Of a stretch of DNA of 64,000 nucleotides, positions 1-13,030 are shown in pieces. The notes beneath the pieces were generated by a model. That model did no database searches. It saw only the letters and a program-made list of their open reading frames with translations, and had not been told where the DNA came from. This stretch comes from Costus lasius. Its lineage: Eukaryota; Streptophyta; Magnoliopsida; Zingiberales; Costaceae. The position numbers and the translations under genes were made by a program. Where the stretch lies: assembly GCA_027563935.2 (NCBI GenBank), contig CM050451.1, positions 31,759,565-31,823,564 on the forward strand, given 5' to 3'. Each line of letters opens with the position of its first letter. The stretch's first letter is position 1.

Positions 1-1256
1 TGATTGGCATTGTCTTGAGGTAGTTCAATATCATTTGAAACATAATGGTTATAGATTATCTTGGATAATGAGCATGAGTCATGTTAGGGCGCTAGTGATA
101 GATATAGGATTGCCTTCTCCTTGTTTGGAGTGTGATGTTCTAAAGGGGCCCTCTGGATGAGATGGTTGAGAAAGTGTATGGCCATACCCAGATGACTATG
201 TTCATCTGATCTAACCACTCTCATCATATTGGAGTTACAGGCTTGACATGCTTATCCAATAAGAACATCCAGTGGCAAAGGAAACAAGTATGCCTAGTGA
301 ATTGAATTCACACTTATGCTATGGTTTGGGGGTAGTCTTGGAAGACTCTTTCCTTTATATCGGGAGACAGTGATGTGTTGCTAGATACCCCTCTCTGTTC
401 GTGATAATGTAAGTTGTCATTACCGACATTTAAAGGAAACCCTTAGGGTCGCACAATTTGAAGATATGGCTTACTTAAGTCAGATCGTGTGGACTGAATT
501 GTTTTGGTTCAGTTTAAAGGGATTTAAACTCTGATTGTAAGTGAGATCTGGTCTGATCATGTTTGATTGATTAGGGCTTGAGATCGGTAAGCTTCGATCG
601 AGAGAATTGATGCTAGATCGGTGAGATCAAGAGCATCAAGAGATGGATGGTTAGATCTTGAACCTTTTGGTTCAATATGATCTAGGACAATGCTTGGTTT
701 AATTTGGTCTTTGAACCAAATTCAATGAACTAGTTCACTTAATGTGAGCGCATGGTTCAAGGGGAGAAGAGAAGCGAGCGGTTCACTTGGGGTGAACGCA
801 TGGGTGATCGCATGAACGTTGAGGGTTTACTATTTTTGGAAGTCATGCTTTCCAAAATAGTCTTCACGCCTCCACGTTCGAGAGCATTGCTCTATACTCG
901 CCTCTCCTCTCTCGTGTTGTGAAGCTCTTCTTCACGCCAAGAAGAATTCGACAAGCCAAGAGATCTCATCCCTTCACTCGATCAGGAGACTTGGAAATCC
1001 TTGCTAGCACAAGGAACGACAAGGAGAAGCCTCTCTCATCTTGTGTGCGCACGCTTTGGAGGAGAGCTACTTCGTTCTCTGCTTCCAAGATGCCATTCAA
1101 TCATGGCTATGGTATGATCTTAATTTGATCTATACAAAGTTTTAAGTTGATCATATATTTGCATACCAATCGATCTTGTAGGAAACCCTAGATTCCGCTT
1201 TGCGATTTTATATATATGTGCATATTAGGGTTTCCCCACCTCGTTAGTGACTTTCA
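1..1256 (+). repeat. Angela-like copia LTR, 5'-truncated by window edge, probably solo
   Basis: Same LTR family as the five elements below, read on the plus strand; it matches the 5' LTR at 37414-39113 from about 440 bases inside that LTR. It ends in GACTTTCA at 1256, the TG...CA style end of this family, and contains the telo-box-like TTAGGGTTT near its end. No primer site follows; the next bases are the integrase C-terminal region of an older element. A solo LTR inserted into that pol gene is therefore the likeliest reading, but the left target duplication lies outside the window. Confidence 0.85.
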
Positions 1257-3202
1257 AGAGTATCTCCATGATTCCATACGAGGTATGGAGTGGAAGACAC
1301 CCGAATCTCTCTTTTATCAAAATCTGGGAATGTGAGGCCAATGTCAAACGTCAGGATTCTAGAAAGCTAGTACCCAGATCTGATAAATGCGTGTTTGTGG
1401 GGTATCCTAAGGAAACTAAAGGATACTACTTTTATGTTCCCACCGAGAACAAAGTCTTTGTTGCTCGGGGTGCTATCTTTCTAGAGAAAGAATTTCTCAT
1501 GAAAGAAGTTAGTGGGAGGAAGTTTGACTAGGACGAGGTCCAAGTGCAACCACAAGATACATAGATGGAACTTGAGCCACTTGCACCGGTTGATGTACTG
1601 GAGGCTCAGACACAGGCCCCACATAGGACTGGAAAGAATCGTCGTACACCAGAGAGGTATGGGTCACTGCCGACTCAACACGATGGGATCTTCATCATAG
1701 AGGATGAACCCAGAACCTTTGATGAGGTTCACTAGATCGAACTCTGAGAAATGGCTTAAGGCCATGAGATCCGAGATAGATTTCATGTCGGCTAACCAAG
1801 TTTGGGATTTATTTGAGCTGCCTAATGGGGTAAAACTCATAGGGTGTAAATGGGTCTTCAAAAGGAAGATAGACATGAATGGCAATATAGTTACCTATAA
1901 GGGTAGACTTGTGGCTAAAGGATTCAAACAAGTCCACGCGGTGGATTATGATGAAACCTTCTCGCCAGTAGCCATGATTAAATCCATTCGAATCTTGCTT
2001 GCTATAGCTGCATATCATGATTATGAGATATGGCAGATGGATGTTAAGACAGCATTCCTTAACGAGAAGCTGACAGAGGCCAACAAGGTTTGCAAGCTAA
2101 AAAGATCCATTTATGGATTAAAGCAAGCATCTCGAAGTTGGAATCTTCGGTTTGATGAAACTATGAGAGATTATGGCTTTATCAAAAGTGAAGATGGCAC
2201 CTGTATATATAGAAAATTCAGTGGGAGCTTGGTGACTTTTCTGGTCTTGTATGTTGATGACATACTACTCATCAGAAATGACATCCCTAGTCTTTAGTAT
2301 GTAAAGACATGGTTGGGGAAGTATTTCAAGATGAAGGGCTTTGGGGAGGCCGTCTAAATTCTAGGCATGAGGATTTATAGAGATAGATCCAAGAAGCTTT
2401 TGGCCTTAGTCAAAGTACATACATTGATAAGGTCTTGGAGAGGTTCAACTTGAAGCAATCCAAGAAGGGATACCTTCCAGTGAGACATGGCATCATTCTC
2501 TCAAAAAGCCAGTGTCCCACCACATAGGCTGAGAGGGATAACAAGGATCATGTACCATATGCTTCGGCAGTAGGATCAATCATGTATGCAACGTTGTGTA
2601 CTAGACCAGATGTGGCTTATGCTGTAAGCATAACTAGCCGATACCATTCCAATTCAGATCTATAGCACTGGATGGCTGTAAAGAACATCCTTAAGTATCT
2701 GAGAAGAACTACGGATTTGTTCATGGTCTATGGAGGACAGGAAGAGCCAGTGTTCAGAGCTACACTGATGTATCATTCCAGTCAGATCCTGATGACTTCA
2801 TATCACAGGCAGGCTATGTGTTCAAGTTAAATGGAGGCACTATATGCGGGAAAAGCTTCAAGTAATCCACCATAGCTGATTACAACCGAAGCTGAGTATG
2901 TTGCTGCTTTTGAGATAGCCAAAGAAGCCATTTGGATCAGGAGGTTTATTTATGAGCTTCAGGTGGTTCCAACCGCTGTGGATCCAAATGAGCTCTATTG
3001 TGACAACAATCAAGCGATTGCATAGGCAAAGGAACCACTGTCTCATCAAAAGTCTAAATACATACTCAGAAGATTTCACCTAATTCGAGAGATCATAGAC
3101 AAAGGTGATGTCAAGATTAGCAGAGTTGACACTGACAACAATCTAGCAAACCCAATGACCAAGGCTTTGGGGCAGCAGAAGCATGATGGTCATGCTAGAG
3201 AT
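1257..3202 (+). pseudogene. Old copia pol remnant A (integrase C-terminus, RT, RNase H)
   Basis: Degenerate Ty1/copia pol on the plus strand. Frame 1 (to about 1531) encodes the integrase C-terminal stretch with IPYEVW and VGYPKETKGYYFY, where the family has TPYELW. An open stretch 1704-2297 holds most of reverse transcriptase, with CKWVFKRKID, QMDVKTAFLN and the catalytic YVDD box. About 18 residues between FLNEK and CKLKRSIYGLKQ are missing relative to the intact copies. After a stop at about 2297 the RNase H part (to about 3190) survives only in pieces in changing frames. It is clearly more diverged than elements E1-E5. It is interrupted by E1 after 3202; its last codons and polypurine tract resume at 22346. 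No functional protein is expected. Confidence 0.9.
3198..3202. repeat. Target site duplication GAGAT, left copy (E1)
   Basis: GAGAT precedes the LTR start; the same five bases follow the right LTR at 22341-22345. Confidence 0.93.
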
Positions 3203-4876
3203 TGAAAGGGGGGGGGCGAAACCCTAATTCAGGCGCATATAAAATTTTTCATGGGCGAAAACAAGGGTTTCATGAAGATCGCATGGCATGAACATATGAT
3301 CAACTATTAGTTCTTGCAATGAGAAGATAGGATGTTACCATGGCCATTATTTGGATGGCGACTTGGAAGAATATAGAGGGCGAGCGGCTCTCCTCCAAAG
3401 CAGTCGCACACAAGGTGACGATGGCTACTCCCTTTTCTTCTTTGTGCTAGCAAAGTTCCAAGGTGTCCTTCAACGTGTAGGAGAAGATGAGATGTTCTTC
3501 TTCTTGGCTAAGCGAAAAACCCTCTACCTCTTCTCTTTCGTGGAGCCTCGACACACACACGAGAGGAGAAGCATTCATTCGAGAGAGAGGGAGGCATTGA
3601 GGCGTTATCCAACGTGGGAACGCTTATGGCTTCCAAAAATAGAAAGTCATCAAGCCATGCGCCCATGTTTTCGAACCAACCAAAACGTCTTCTCACTTTG
3701 AACCATGCGTTCACTTATGTGAACCGGTTCTATTGCATTTGGTTCAAAGACCAAATCAAACCAAGCCATGGTCTAGATCTCATATGAACCAGATGGCTCA
3801 AGATCTAACCACTCATCTCTTGATGCTCTTGATCTCATCGATCAAGCATCAATTCTCCCGATCAAAGCTTACCGATCTCAAGCCCTAATCAATCAAACAT
3901 GATCAGACCAGATCTCACTTCCAATCAGAGTTTAAACTCCTTTAAACTGAACCAAAACCATTCAGTCCACACGATCTGACATAAGTAAGCCATATCATCA
4001 AATTGTGCGACCCTAAGGGTTTCCTTCAATGTCGGTAACGATAACTTACGTTATCACGATCAGAGAGGGGTATCTAGCAACACATCACTGTCTCCCGATA
4101 TGAAGGAAAGAGTCTTCCAAGACTACACCCAAACCATAGCACAAGTGTGAATCCAATTCACTTGACATACATGTTTCCTTTGCCACTGGATGTTCTCATT
4201 GGACAAGCGTGTCAAGCCTGTAATTCCAATATGATGAAAATGATTAGATCAGATGAACATAGTCATCTGGGTATGGCCATACACTTTCTCAATCATCTCA
4301 TCCAGGGGGCCCCTTTAGAACATCACACTCCAACAAGGAGAGGCAATCCTATATCTATCACTAGTGTCCTAACATGACTCATGCTCATTATCCAAGATAA
4401 TCTATAACCATTATATTTCAAATGATATTGAATTACCTCAAGACAATGCCAATCATCATTTAGAAACACAAGCGATCTCAAGTCAGAGGAAATATGCCAC
4501 TTGCTTGCATATAAGGATTATTCACATTGTGACAAACAATTGAATATCCTAAGTAGGGTCTGTCCAGTACATCCAATGCACCTATGTGTCTACATCTTAT
4601 TCCATGCTCGAAGCACCCTATAAGATTGGAACATATATTAGTCTCAATCATATCAAGGCTGTCTCATGTTCACCAAGATATCTCGACTAAGGACAATGCT
4701 AATGTCAGCCAAGCTGAACACCATTGAGACATTATTCAGAAGTATACATAACAGCAGCAGATAATGTAACAACCTGAATAACAACCATTGCCTTTATAAA
4801 CTTATACATAGTTTATACATGATACTGAAATCATCCCAAAGGCCTCAAACATTAGCCTTAAGGGCATACCCCAACA
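3203..4876 (-). repeat. E1 3' LTR
   Basis: Reads TGAAAGGGG at the left and CATACCCCAACA at the right, that is TGTTGGGGTATG...CTTTCA on the element strand. It is 1674 bp. Its near-twin is 20669-22340. The pol end and polypurine tract abut its right edge. Confidence 0.95.
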
Positions 4877-4891
4877 ATCTACCACTTGCAC
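4877..4891 (-). other. E1 polypurine tract
   Basis: On the element strand GTGCAAGTGGTAGAT directly abuts the 3' LTR. E2, E4 and E5 have GTGCAAGTGGGAGAT, so this copy has one G-to-T change inside the purine run. The tract primes plus-strand DNA synthesis in LTR retrotransposons. Confidence 0.85.
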
Positions 4892-4896
4892 TTAAT

Positions 4897-7800
4897 CTAA
4901 TGGTTGAGAAATCTCAAACCCATATTATTACAGTGCTTCTCACGCTTCTGCTGCGCCAGAGGCTTAGTAAGCGGGTCAGCTAGATTGTCATCTGTATGAA
5001 CCTTGCAGATCTTGATCTCTCCACGATCTATGATCTCACGGATCAAATGAAACCTTCTCTGTATGTGCTTGGACTTCTGGTGTGACCGTGGTTCCTTTGC
5101 TTGTGCTATTGCTCCAGTGTTATCACAGAAGATAACCAATGGATCAGCACTCGAAGGAACAACACCAAGTTCCTGAACGAACTTACGAATCCACACTGCC
5201 TCCTTGGATGCTTCCGAGGCTGCAACATGCTCGGCTTCTGTTGTGGAATCAGCAACAATTGATTGTTTGAAACTCTTCCACACCACTGCTCCTCCATTCA
5301 AGCTAAAAACATAGCCTGATTGCGATGGGAAATCATCTTGGTTAGATTGGAATGAAGCGTCAGTATATCCTTCAATACTGAGTTCTTCCTGACCTCCATA
5401 AATCAAGGACATATCTTTGGTCCTCCGAAGATATTTCAAAATGTTCTTGACTGCAATCCAGTGTGCCTTCCCTGGATTACTTTGGAATCGACTGGTCACG
5501 CTTAACCCGTAAGCGACGTCTGGGCGAGTACACAACATCGCATACATAATGGATCCAATAGCCGAAGCATAAGGCGTATTGTCCATTTCATCTTTCTCAG
5601 ACTGTGTTTGAGGACACTGGCTCTTAGAAAGATTCAGACCATGTCTGACTGGAAGATATCCTCTTTTAGAATTTTCTAAATGGAATCTCTCCAGGACTTT
5701 ATCGATGTAAGTACTCTGGCACAGCCCGAGAAGCCTATTAGATCTATCTCTATAGATCTGCACACCTAATACATAGGCTGCTTCTCCTAAATCTTTCATC
5801 TGGAAACATTTTCTTAACCATGCTTTAACCGCATGCAGTTCAGGAATATCGTTTCCAATGATCAAGATATCATCGACGTAGAGGACTAGGAAAGTAATCA
5901 CGCTCCCACTAAACCTCTTATATACACACGGGTCATCTTCATTTTTGATGAAACCAAATTCACAAACTGATTCATCAAAACGAATATTCCAGCTTCTCGA
6001 TGCTTGTTTTAGTCCATAAATAGACTTCTTTAATTTGCATATTTTATGACGATCTGATGGATTAATGAAACCTTCAGGTTGTGCCATATACACATCCTCT
6101 TCCAGTTTTCCATTAAGGAAAGCGGTCTTCACATCCATTTGCCAGATCTCATAATCATAATATGCAGCTATCGCGAGAATAATCCGAATGGACTTAAACA
6201 TGGCTACAGGAGAGAATGTTTCATCATAATCTATCCCGTAGATTTGTTTGAAACCTTTCGCAACTAGCCTGCCCTTATAGGTAACTACGTTACCATCCAT
6301 ATCAATCTTCTTCTTGAAGATCCATTTACAGCCTATAGGGATTACTCCCGGAGGCGGATCAACTAAATCCTAGACTTGGTTATCTGACATGGAGTCAATC
6401 TCGGCTCGCATAGCTTCAAGCCATCTTGCTGATTCCGGTCCACTGACCGCATCCGCATAGGTGAGGGGTTCATCATTAATGATGTAGACTCCGTCATAGC
6501 GCTTAGGCTGTCGACGAATCCTTCCCGATCTACGCGGTTCCCGTGATATCTGAGCCTCAGGTTGAACATCAACCTGTTCTATTTGCTCACGCTCATCCAA
6601 CTGAGCTTGACTACTTTGTCCCTCTTCTGGACTTTCATCCAGTTTTATTTCTCTCCCACTGGCTTCTTGCAGAAGAAATTCCTTCTCAAGAAAAATTGCC
6701 GTTCGAGCAACAAATATTTTGTTCTCTTTGGGATCGTAGAAATAATAACCCTTAGTTTCTTTAGGGTAACCGACAAAGATACATTTATAAGATCTGCTCT
6801 CTAGTTTCCCAAGAGGCGAGCTTTTTGACATAAGCCTCGCAAGCCCAGATTTTGATAAATGTCAAGCTTGGCTGTTTCCCATACCATAACTCATATGGAG
6901 TCTTTGAAACGGCCTTGGATGGCACTCGGTTTAGTACCTTTGCAGCTGTTTCCAGTGCAAATCCCCAAAAGGAGTAAGGTAGAGTAGCCTGACTCATCAT
7001 CAAATGAACCATATCCAATAAGGTTCTATTTCTCCTCTCGGACACACCATTCCATTGCGGTGTTCCTGGCGGAGTGAGCTGTGAGATAATCCCACACTCC
7101 TTCAGATAGTCAGTAAACTCTCGACTCAAGTATTCTCCACCTCGATCGGATCGAAGTGCCTTGATATTCCGGCCTAGCTGATTCTGTACTTCATTTTTGA
7201 ACTCTTTGAACTTGTCAAAAGATTCACTCTTATGTCTCATTAGATAGACATAACCATATCTACTGAAATCATCAGTAAAAGTAATGAAGTATGAATAGCC
7301 ACCTCTGGCATGTTTACTAAATGGCCCACACACATCACTGTGAATAAGGTCAAGTAAACCTGAAGCCCTTTGACCTTTATTAGAAAAAGGAGTCTTCGTC
7401 ATTTTGCCCATTAAACAAGCTTTGCATGTATCAAGCTCCTCATAGGAGAATGATCCCAGCAGTCCATGGTCATGCAACCGCTTAATGCGCTTCTTGTTAA
7501 TGTGGCCTAAACGACTATGCCATAGCAAGGTGCTTTCATCAGCATACTTGGCTTTCTTATTATCAATTTGTTGTACAGAACATTCCATGTCCAACATGTA
7601 TAACCCATTGTTAATTGAGCCAGTAGCATAAACAATATTATCAAATGAAATACAACACTTTAAAGTTTTGTATTCAAAAGAAAATCCTTTCCTGACAAGA
7701 GCAGGAATAGAGATAATATTCTTAGTTATGCTCGGTACAAAATAACAATTGTCAAGTTCTAATACAAAACCAGATGGTAAAGAGATGTTATATTGTCCTA

Positions 7801-8064
7801 CAGCAACAGCAGCAACCCGTGCCCCGTTTCCAACTCGTAGGTCCACCTCATGCTGTCCCACCTGTCTTCTTCTCTTGAGTTCCTGTACATTTGCACAAAT
7901 GTGAACTCCACATGTAGTGTCCAACACCCATGAAATAGAAGAAGCTACCATGACTTCAGTCACGTAAATACCTGAGCCAGAAGTGAAAGGCTTGCTTCCC
8001 TTCTTCTCTCCTTGGAGCGCTTTACAGTCCTTCTTCCAGTGACCGAGCTGGCCACAATGGAAAC
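4897..8064 (-). pseudogene. E1 pol: zinc knuckle end, protease, integrase, RT, RNase H (broken)
   Basis: On the minus strand the segment runs from the zinc knuckle (cut at 8064 by the solo LTR) through protease (here LDTTCG), integrase (HSDVCGPF, RSDRGGEY, VSERRN), the linker, reverse transcriptase with YVDD, and RNase H to the stop at 4897. Two breaks are visible. One extra A near 6810 shifts the frame at the integrase C-terminus (CCCAAGAG where the others have CCCAGAG). A TGG-to-TAG change at 6370-6372 stops at the start of RT. The RT-RNase H part (4897-6369) is otherwise open. It lies in the same element as the gag half at 9747-10472. Confidence 0.92.
8060..8064. repeat. Target site duplication GAAAC, left copy (solo LTR)
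   Basis: GAAAC lies immediately before the LTR start; the second copy is 9747-9751. Confidence 0.92.
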
Positions 8065-9746
8065 TGCAGGGGTCCCCTTCAAGGGGGAGCGAAAAACCCT
8101 AATGGGCGCATGTGTTTCAACGCAGCGGAAATAGGGGTTTTAGGGATCATTAGCATGATATATGATCAACTATGAAAAATCGATTGCAAAATGCCAATAA
8201 GATTCATACCATCGCCATCTATGGATGAAATGTTGGAAGCAAAAACCGAAAGGGGTCTTCTCCCTAGTCGACGCACACACGATGAAGAATGGCCTCTCCT
8301 TGTCGTCTTTGTGCTAGCAAAGCTTCAAGGGTCCTTTGCGCATGGAGGAGATGAGATCCTTGGGCTTGGCGAAGAAGAAGTTCCTCTACACTCGTCAAGA
8401 CTTTTGTCACACGAGAAGGGAGGAGATGTCGTCCGAAGTTGATGATCGACAAGGGAGTAAACACGTTGTAATCAACGTGGGCGTTGCTATCCAAAAATAG
8501 TAACCCATTACTCACTTCGGTTATGCGTTCACATGAAGTGAACCGCAACCCTCTTCTCCCATTCGAACCTTTGAACCAAGCGCTCATAACATGAGCCGGT
8601 TCAAGTGACTTTGGTTCAAGACCAAATCGGCCCAAGCAATGGTCGATCTTATTGAACCACAAGGTTCAAGATCACCGTTGATCTCTCGATGCTCTAGATC
8701 TCACTGATCTAGCATCATAACTCTCGATCGAAGCTTACCGACCTAAAGCCCTAATCAATCAAACATGATCAGACCAGATCTCACTCTCAATCAGAGTTTA
8801 ACACCCCTTTAAACTGAACTAAACAATTCAGTCCACACGATCTGACTTAAAGAAGCCATATCATCAAATTGTGCGACCCTAAGGGTTTCCTTTAAATGTC
8901 GGTAACGATAACTCACGTTATCACGATCAGTGAGGGGTATCTAGCAACACATCACTGTCTCCCGATATAAAGGAAAGAGTCTTCCAAGACTTCACCCAAA
9001 CCACAGCACAAGTGTGAATCCAATTCACTAGGCATGCATACTTCCTTTGCCACTTGATGTTCTTATTGGACAAGCCTGTCAAGCTTGTAACTCCAATATG
9101 ATGAGCATGATTAGATCAGATGAACACTGTCACCTGGGTATGGCCATACACTCTCTCAATCATCTCATCCAGGGGGGGCCCTTATAGAACATCACACTCC
9201 TTAAACAAGGAGACGGCAATCCTATGTCTATCACTAGTGTCCTAACCTGACTCAAGCTCATCATCCAAGATAGTCTATAATCATTATGTTTCAAATGATA
9301 TTGAACTACCTCAAAACAATGACAATCATCATTTAGAAAACACAAGTGATCTCAAGTCAGAGGAAATGTGCCACTTGTCGCAATCAAGGAATATTCACAT
9401 TGTGACAAACAATTGAACATCCTAGTAGGGTCTGTCCAGTACATCCCATGTACCCATGAGTCTACATCTTATTCCATGCTCGAAGCATCCTATAAGATTA
9501 GAACACATATTAGTCTTAACCATATCAAGGCTGTCTCATGTTCACCAAGATACATCGACCAAGGACATAATAGCATGTCAGCCCAGCTGAACAGCTTTGA
9601 GACATTATTCAGAAGAACATATATTGCAGCAGACAATGTAGCTAACTGAATAACAACCATGCCTTTATAAACATATGAGTTTATTACATGATACTTGTTA
9701 CACTCCCATAGGCTTCAAACATTAGCCTTAAGGGCATACCCCAACA
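8065..9746 (-). mobile_element. Solo LTR of the Angela-like family inside E1 gag
   Basis: One minus-strand LTR (1682 bp) begins TGCAGGGGTCC and ends CATACCCCAACA, with no primer site, polypurine tract or coding sequence, flanked by GAAAC on both sides. The host sequence, the gag zinc knuckle of E1, resumes directly at 9747, so the insertion split the CCHC box. Solo LTRs form by recombination between the two LTRs of a full element. Its terminal region carries the palindrome TCCCCTTCAAGGGGGA seen near the LTR ends of E4 and in the E5 leader. Confidence 0.93.
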
Positions 9747-9751
9747 GAAAC
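9747..9751. repeat. Target site duplication GAAAC, right copy (solo LTR)
   Basis: Matches 8060-8064; also the first bases of the resumed gag sequence. Confidence 0.92.
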
Positions 9752-10472
9752 ATCTGTTGTCCTTTGACCGCTTTATCTTTTGTTTCAGAGCCTTGTTGTA
9801 GCTCTTGATAGGGGCTTTGCCCTTCTTCCCCTTCTTCTTGTTCCTTGAAGGAACCAGCAAGACAGAGGAGGAAGGCTTTCCCTTCTCAAGAGTCTGCTCT
9901 GTGGTACAGAGCATGTTCAGTAACTCTGCCGGAGTACAATCGATCTTGTTCATATTAAAATTAATAATGAACGGATCAAAAGAGGCCGGGAGAGACTGCA
10001 GGATAATGTCTACAACAAGTTCCTGATTGATGGTGTGTCCCAGTTTCTCTAGAGCCTCCTTGTACCCAATCATCTTGAGTACGTGAGCTCCCACTGGACT
10101 CCCTTCAGTCAGTTTGCTCTGAAAGAAAAGTTTCGTCAAGTTATAGCGTTCAGTCCTTGCCTGTGCAGCATATAGCATCTTGAGATTTGCTATAATATCA
10201 ATAGCAGATAAATCCTCATGCTGACGCTGGAGCTCTGGCGTCATTGACGCAAGCATAAGGCAAGCGTCATCAGTACTATCACTGACGTGCTTCTCATAAG
10301 CATCCCGAACCGCCCTTGCGGCGTTCGCTGCGGGTTGAGCCGGTATTGCCGTCTCAAGGACATACAGTTTCCTCTCAGCCTTAAGAACAATCTTAAGCTG
10401 TCTGTACCAGTCTGAGAAGTTTGGCCCAGCAAACTTCTCCTTTTCCAGTATGGATCGCAGATTGAGCCCTGT
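9747..10472 (-). pseudogene. E1 gag, N-terminal part (start codon lost)
   Basis: On the minus strand the reading frame is open from the gag start region to the solo LTR and encodes the capsid-like gag: EKFAGPNFSDWY near the start, then LASMTPELQRQHED, the LKMLYAAQARTERYNLTKLFF segment, and the basic run RNKKKGKKGKAP before the zinc knuckle. The codon at 10470-10472 that is ATG in E4 and E5 reads ACA here, and no other in-frame ATG lies nearby. The rest of the zinc knuckle lies beyond the solo LTR at 8064 and below. Confidence 0.9.
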
Positions 10473-11346
10473 GGTGTTCGTTGCTGCAGGAATCTACAAC
10501 ATTGCAAGAACAACAAGGTCAGTATCCATGTTAGAATCAATCCAGGACTTAAGAATGATTCTTTTCTCACTATTTTATCTGACTGAAAAATCCAATAAAA
10601 CAGTCCGAAAGAGTAAAACTCTTTTTAGTGAGATGGGATCCAGATTTCATACTTGGTCTCCGCGTCCCGCTCAGGCGAGATAAGATGCACAGAGAGTTCA
10701 AGCACTAATCACTGGTAGGCTATCCATGCCAATCGCCAACCCGTGCGATTCCCCATCATCTGGGCAATCTAGCAGACTGTGCCAACTGAGTTGGTACAAC
10801 ACAGTCTCTGATTCCACAGATGGCTACCTCCATATAGCTAACATATGCTCAATATGTAGCATACATGGTCAAGCTGACCTGACCTACTCCCTGGACCACC
10901 ACGTGCTATGCTGAGCAACGAGAAGCGATAAATCCCTTCTCTGTAACACGCAGGTGTAATCACACACCGTCTGAAGATAGATGGGCGTGCCCACTGAGTG
11001 GGTACAACACGGCCCCAACGATAGTCAGAACAGTGAGGTTTCGCGTCAGAAGGCTTTCGTGCTTGATATTTGACGTTGGATTTTAACGGTCCATTTTATC
11101 TTCTTACTATCATGCAATATCTATGGTGATAGCAAAAGAATAAATCAAGCATGTGCTAATATTTCTTAAACAGTAAATAGAAAGCACAATGATCTTATGT
11201 GGTAAATGCCCATAAAAGCCTAAGTAAAAACCCTAGTTTTACACAAGTCTTCACTTGAGCTCTTTATGGGTCTCTAGCACTTTATCTGGCCCAGCCCGGG
11301 CCCAAGTGCACTCTCTGCAGCTCAAATGCGCCCATCAGGTAGCATG
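10473..11346 (-). other. E1 leader, gag-proximal part
   Basis: Non-coding 5' leader between primer site and gag, interrupted by E2 after 11346. It carries two 13-base palindromes, CCAACTGAGTTGG at 10782-10794 and CCCACTGAGTGGG at 10990-11002, each flanked by GTACAACAC. It is homologous to 39128-40970 of E4. No open reading frame of note. Confidence 0.85.
11342..11346. repeat. Target site duplication GCATG, left copy (E2)
   Basis: GCATG precedes the E2 LTR; the second copy is 20173-20177. Confidence 0.93.
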
Positions 11347-13010
11347 TGAAAAATCCCCTAAATCTAAGGGGGGGCGAAACCCTAAGGGGGCGCATATCAT
11401 GATTTTGCAAGCGGATATTCGGGTTTCTAAGATCGAATGCATGTCATATGATTAACTTTCATGGACTTGTGTAGAACAACAATGGATCATACCATAGCCA
11501 TCGCTTGGATGGTGCCTTGGAAGCAAGAGGGCGAATTGGCTCTCCTCCAAAGTCGCGCACACAAGATGAGAGATGGCTACTCCCTTGGCGTCTTTGTGCT
11601 AGCAAAGCTTCAAGGAGTCCTTTGTGTGGAGGAGATGAGATCTCTTGCGGCTTAGGGCGATGAAGCTCTTCTTCCTCCTTTTCGTGAAGACAAGACAAGA
11701 ACCGAAGATGCGTTGAGGCGTTGTGTAGAGATGTGGCGTTACATGACTTCCAAATATGGAAAGTCATGAAGCCATGCGCCCACTCAATGCAAACCACCCA
11801 AAACGCTTTCATATTGAACCATGCGATCACACATGTGTGAACCGGTTCAATCCAATTCGGTCCAATGCATTTGGTTCAAAGATCGAACCAAATCAGCCTA
11901 AACCACGGTCTAGATCTCTTTGAACCAAATGGTTCAAGTTCTAACCGTTCATCTCTTGATGCTCTTGATCTCACCGATCTAGCATCAATACTCTCGATCG
12001 AAGCTTACCGATCTCAAGCCCTAATCAATCAAACATGATCAGACCAGATCTCACTTACAATCAGAGTTTAAACTCCTTTAAACTGAACCAAAACAATTCA
12101 GTCCACACGATCTGACTTAAGTAAGCCATATCATCAAATTGTGAGACCCTAAGGGTTTCCTTTAAATGTCGGTAACGATAACTTACGTTATCACGATCAG
12201 CGAGGGGTATCTAGCAACACATCACTGTCTCCCAATATAAAGGAAAGAGTCTTCCAAGACTACACCCAAACCACAGCACAAGTGTGAATCCACTTCACTA
12301 GGCATACTTGATTCCTTTGCCACTGGATGTTCTTATTGGACAAGCGTGTCAAGCATGTAACTCCAATATGATGAGAATGATTAGATCAGATGAACATAGT
12401 CATCTGGGTATGGCCATACACTTTCTCAATCATCTCATCCAGGGGGGCCCCTTTAGAACATCACACTCCTATCAAGGAGACGGCAATCCTATATCTATCA
12501 CTAGTGTCCTAACCTGACTCATGATCATTATCCAAGATAGTCTATAACCATTATGTTTCAAATGATATCGAACTACCTCAAAACAATGACAATCATCATT
12601 TAGAAACACAAGTGATCTCAAGTCAGAGGACATATGCCACTTGTTTGCATACAAGGATTATTCACATTGTGACAAACAATTGAATATCCTAGTAGGGTCT
12701 GTCCAGTACATCCAATATACCCATGAGTCTACATCTTATTCCATGCTCGAAGCATCCTATAAGATTAGAACACAAATTAGTCTCAATCATATCAAGGCTG
12801 TCTCAAGTTCACCAAGATATCTCGACTAAGGACTTAACTGCATGTCAGCCTAGCTGAACAGCATTGAGACATTATTCAGAAGTATACATATTGCAGCAGA
12901 TGATGTAACAACCTGAATAATAACCATTGCCTTTATAAACAAAGAGTTTATACATGATACTGATATAATCCCAAGGCCTCAAACATTAGCCTTAAGGGCA
13001 TACCCCAACA
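11347..13010 (-). repeat. E2 3' LTR
   Basis: Starts TGAAAAATCCCC and ends CCCCAACA. It is 1664 bp, and nearly identical to 18509-20172. Confidence 0.95.
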
Positions 13011-13025
13011 ATCTCCCACTTGCAC
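13011..13025 (-). other. E2 polypurine tract
   Basis: Element-strand GTGCAAGTGGGAGAT abuts the 3' LTR. The motif is identical in E4 and E5. Confidence 0.88.
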
Positions 13026-13030
13026 TTAAT

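Noticed and set aside
4147..4377. Recurrent 60-120-codon open frames inside the LTRs (for example 4147-4377, 12308-12517, 29743-29970, 37793-37975)
   Set aside because: They recur because the LTRs are copies of one another. Lengths and frames change between copies, they lack known domains, and many lie antisense to the element.
8191..8442. Functional gene inside the solo LTR
   Set aside because: The frame is confined to LTR sequence and not conserved in sister LTRs.
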